DNA from: Verrucomicrobiaceae bacterium
GTDB taxonomy: Bacteria; Verrucomicrobiota; Verrucomicrobiia; Verrucomicrobiales; Verrucomicrobiaceae
Assembly (NCBI GenBank): GCA_947466075.1
Contig: CANIBP010000023.1
Span: 19,148-83,147, forward strand
Direction: 5' to 3'
Length of the DNA stretch: 64,000 nt
Positions within the stretch are counted from its first letter, which is position 1; each line of letters opens with the position of its first letter. Both the position numbers and the translations under genes were made by a program. Under the pieces are notes generated by a model. The model saw nothing but the letters and a program-made list of their open reading frames with translations, had not been told where the DNA came from and searched no databases. This document shows positions 63,344-64,000 of the stretch, one piece after another.

Positions 63344-63846
63344 TCGTTGTCGCTGACACGTCGGTGCTGCTGAATCTGGCCTTTCTCGGGCTGGATCATC
63401 TGCTGCCAGGCTGGTTTGGAGAGGTGCACATCCCTGAAGCGGTCGCCCGTGAGTTCACCCGTCTTACAGCAAGCCCTGGAAGGTTTGGCGGCTTCAAGCT
63501 ACCTGCGTGCTGCTTGGTGACAGCGGTGGCCAGCATCCCAAGGCAGATCGCCTCATCACCCCGCCTAGACGCCGGCGAGGCCGAGGCGCTGGCCCTCGCT
63601 CTTGCATCCCCATCCAGCGTGCTGCTCTTTGATGAAGTGGCGGCGAGAGCTGTGGCGGTGTCTCTTGGCATTCGGGTGGTCGGTACACTTGGCTTGCTGC
63701 TTCGGGCCAAGAACGATGGTCTCATTCCACAAGTCGCTCCATTGCTGCGCCGCCTGATGGTCGAGGGTCGATTCAGGGTGTCCCCCGCTGTGGTTCACGC
63801 GACCTTTGAGCTTGTGCCGAAAAGGCGGACACGAAAACCAACCTGA
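63340..63846 (+). CDS. DUF3368 PIN-like toxin
   Basis: A 168-residue protein starting at a GTG. DTSVLLNLAFLG near the N terminus supplies the first PIN acidic residue, with further conserved acids in DAGEAEALALAL and LLFDEVAARAVA and GTLGLLLRAKNDGLI near the C terminus. PIN-domain proteins are metal-dependent ribonucleases. Coupling to the UPF0175 antitoxin supports the toxin role. A transposase gene begins 17 bp downstream. Confidence 0.82.
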   Translation: MIVVADTSVLLNLAFLGLDHLLPGWFGEVHIPEAVAREFTRLTASPGRFGGFKLPACCLVTAVASIPRQIASSPRLDAGEAEALALALASPSSVLLFDEVAARAVAVSLGIRVVGTLGLLLRAKNDGLIPQVAPLLRRLMVEGRFRVSPAVVHATFELVPKRRTRKPT

Positions 63847-63863
63847 ACTAAGAACAGTGTCCC

Positions 63864-64000
63864 ATGAACCGAACGATAGAACCTACTGAGAACCGAGTGC
63901 GCCCTGCGCAGTATGACGCCGCCTTCAGAGAACAGGCGGTCAGCCTGCAGGAAGAAGGCACGCGTAGTATCACTGCGCTGGCCCGCGAGCTTGGCATAAG
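63864..64000 (+). mobile_element. transposase, IS3-type OrfA-like N-terminal fragment, cut by the window edge
   Basis: An open frame from the ATG at 63864 to the end gives 45 residues. YDAAFREQAVSLQEEGTRSI followed by TALARELGI matches the N-terminal helix-turn-helix of IS3-family OrfA/HTH_Tnp_1 proteins (pattern FK/RxxAVxL...G.S...A..LGI). The rest lies outside the window, as does any right end; no terminal inverted repeat can be confirmed from the left side. Confidence 0.7.

Overview
The window looks like chromosomal DNA of a Verrucomicrobiota bacterium, probably Verrucomicrobiales (Prosthecobacter-like). This is inferred, not proven. The clues are a DUF1549/DUF1553 protein with planctomycete-type cytochrome motifs, a long plant/cyanobacterial-type IspH, Tat- or lipoprotein-exported isomerase and small lipoproteins, GAATGACGAA-type intergenic repeats, a scarcity of Shine-Dalgarno sequences, and moderately GC-rich DNA. 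Housekeeping genes make up most of the window (surE, topB, ispH, hisD, uvrA, tgt, lgt, scpA, dus, dnaX, asnS, mnmE), with envelope and secretion genes between them.

Layout. 1-7.3 kb: a truncated TIM-barrel isomerase, an enoyl reductase-like MDR protein, surE, topB, a thioesterase, ispH and an L,D-transpeptidase. 7.4-19.9 kb: one long type II secretion operon in the order E-[toxin/antitoxin]-F-G-H-I-J-K-L-M-[possible C-like]-D. 20-22 kb: a dipeptide epimerase and an M20 peptidase, overlapping, suited to recycling wall peptides. 22-29 kb, mostly minus strand: flavin reductase, glcF, glcD, then manA (plus), a lipoprotein, hisD and a Pro/Lys-rich anchored protein. 29-35 kb: uvrA, a membrane protein, an extended tgt, and lgt. 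35-38 kb: an ECF sigma factor with an anti-sigma-like protein, a PDZ protein and a divergent protein with a secretin-like motif. 38-44.7 kb: scpA, dus, an M48 protease and the DUF1549/DUF1553 protein. 44.8-54.4 kb: POT transporter, dnaX, a radical SAM protein, a lone DsbD N-terminal domain, an orphan antitoxin, asnS, an exported isomerase and mnmE. 54.5-58.5 kb: a surface-polysaccharide pair (WecA-like initiating transferase and O-antigen ligase with helical repeats). 58.6-61.3 kb: a degenerate NtrC-type regulator followed by a HdrA-N-like protein and a 2[4Fe-4S] ferredoxin. 61.3-64 kb: an Nramp-like transporter, a 450-bp gap, a UPF0175/DUF3368 toxin-antitoxin pair and the start of a transposase.

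The most unusual points are: a toxin-antitoxin pair between gspE and gspF; an NtrC-family regulator that has lost both its GAFTGA loop and its Walker B aspartate; the adjacent two-gene iron-sulfur unit resembling a free-standing HdrA N-terminal domain with its own ferredoxin; a tRNA-guanine transglycosylase carrying about 165 extra residues that look like a decayed methyltransferase; and a dispersed repeat that supplies the leader peptide of a pseudopilin. Product calls rest on recognised motifs and family resemblance read by eye; no database search was run.
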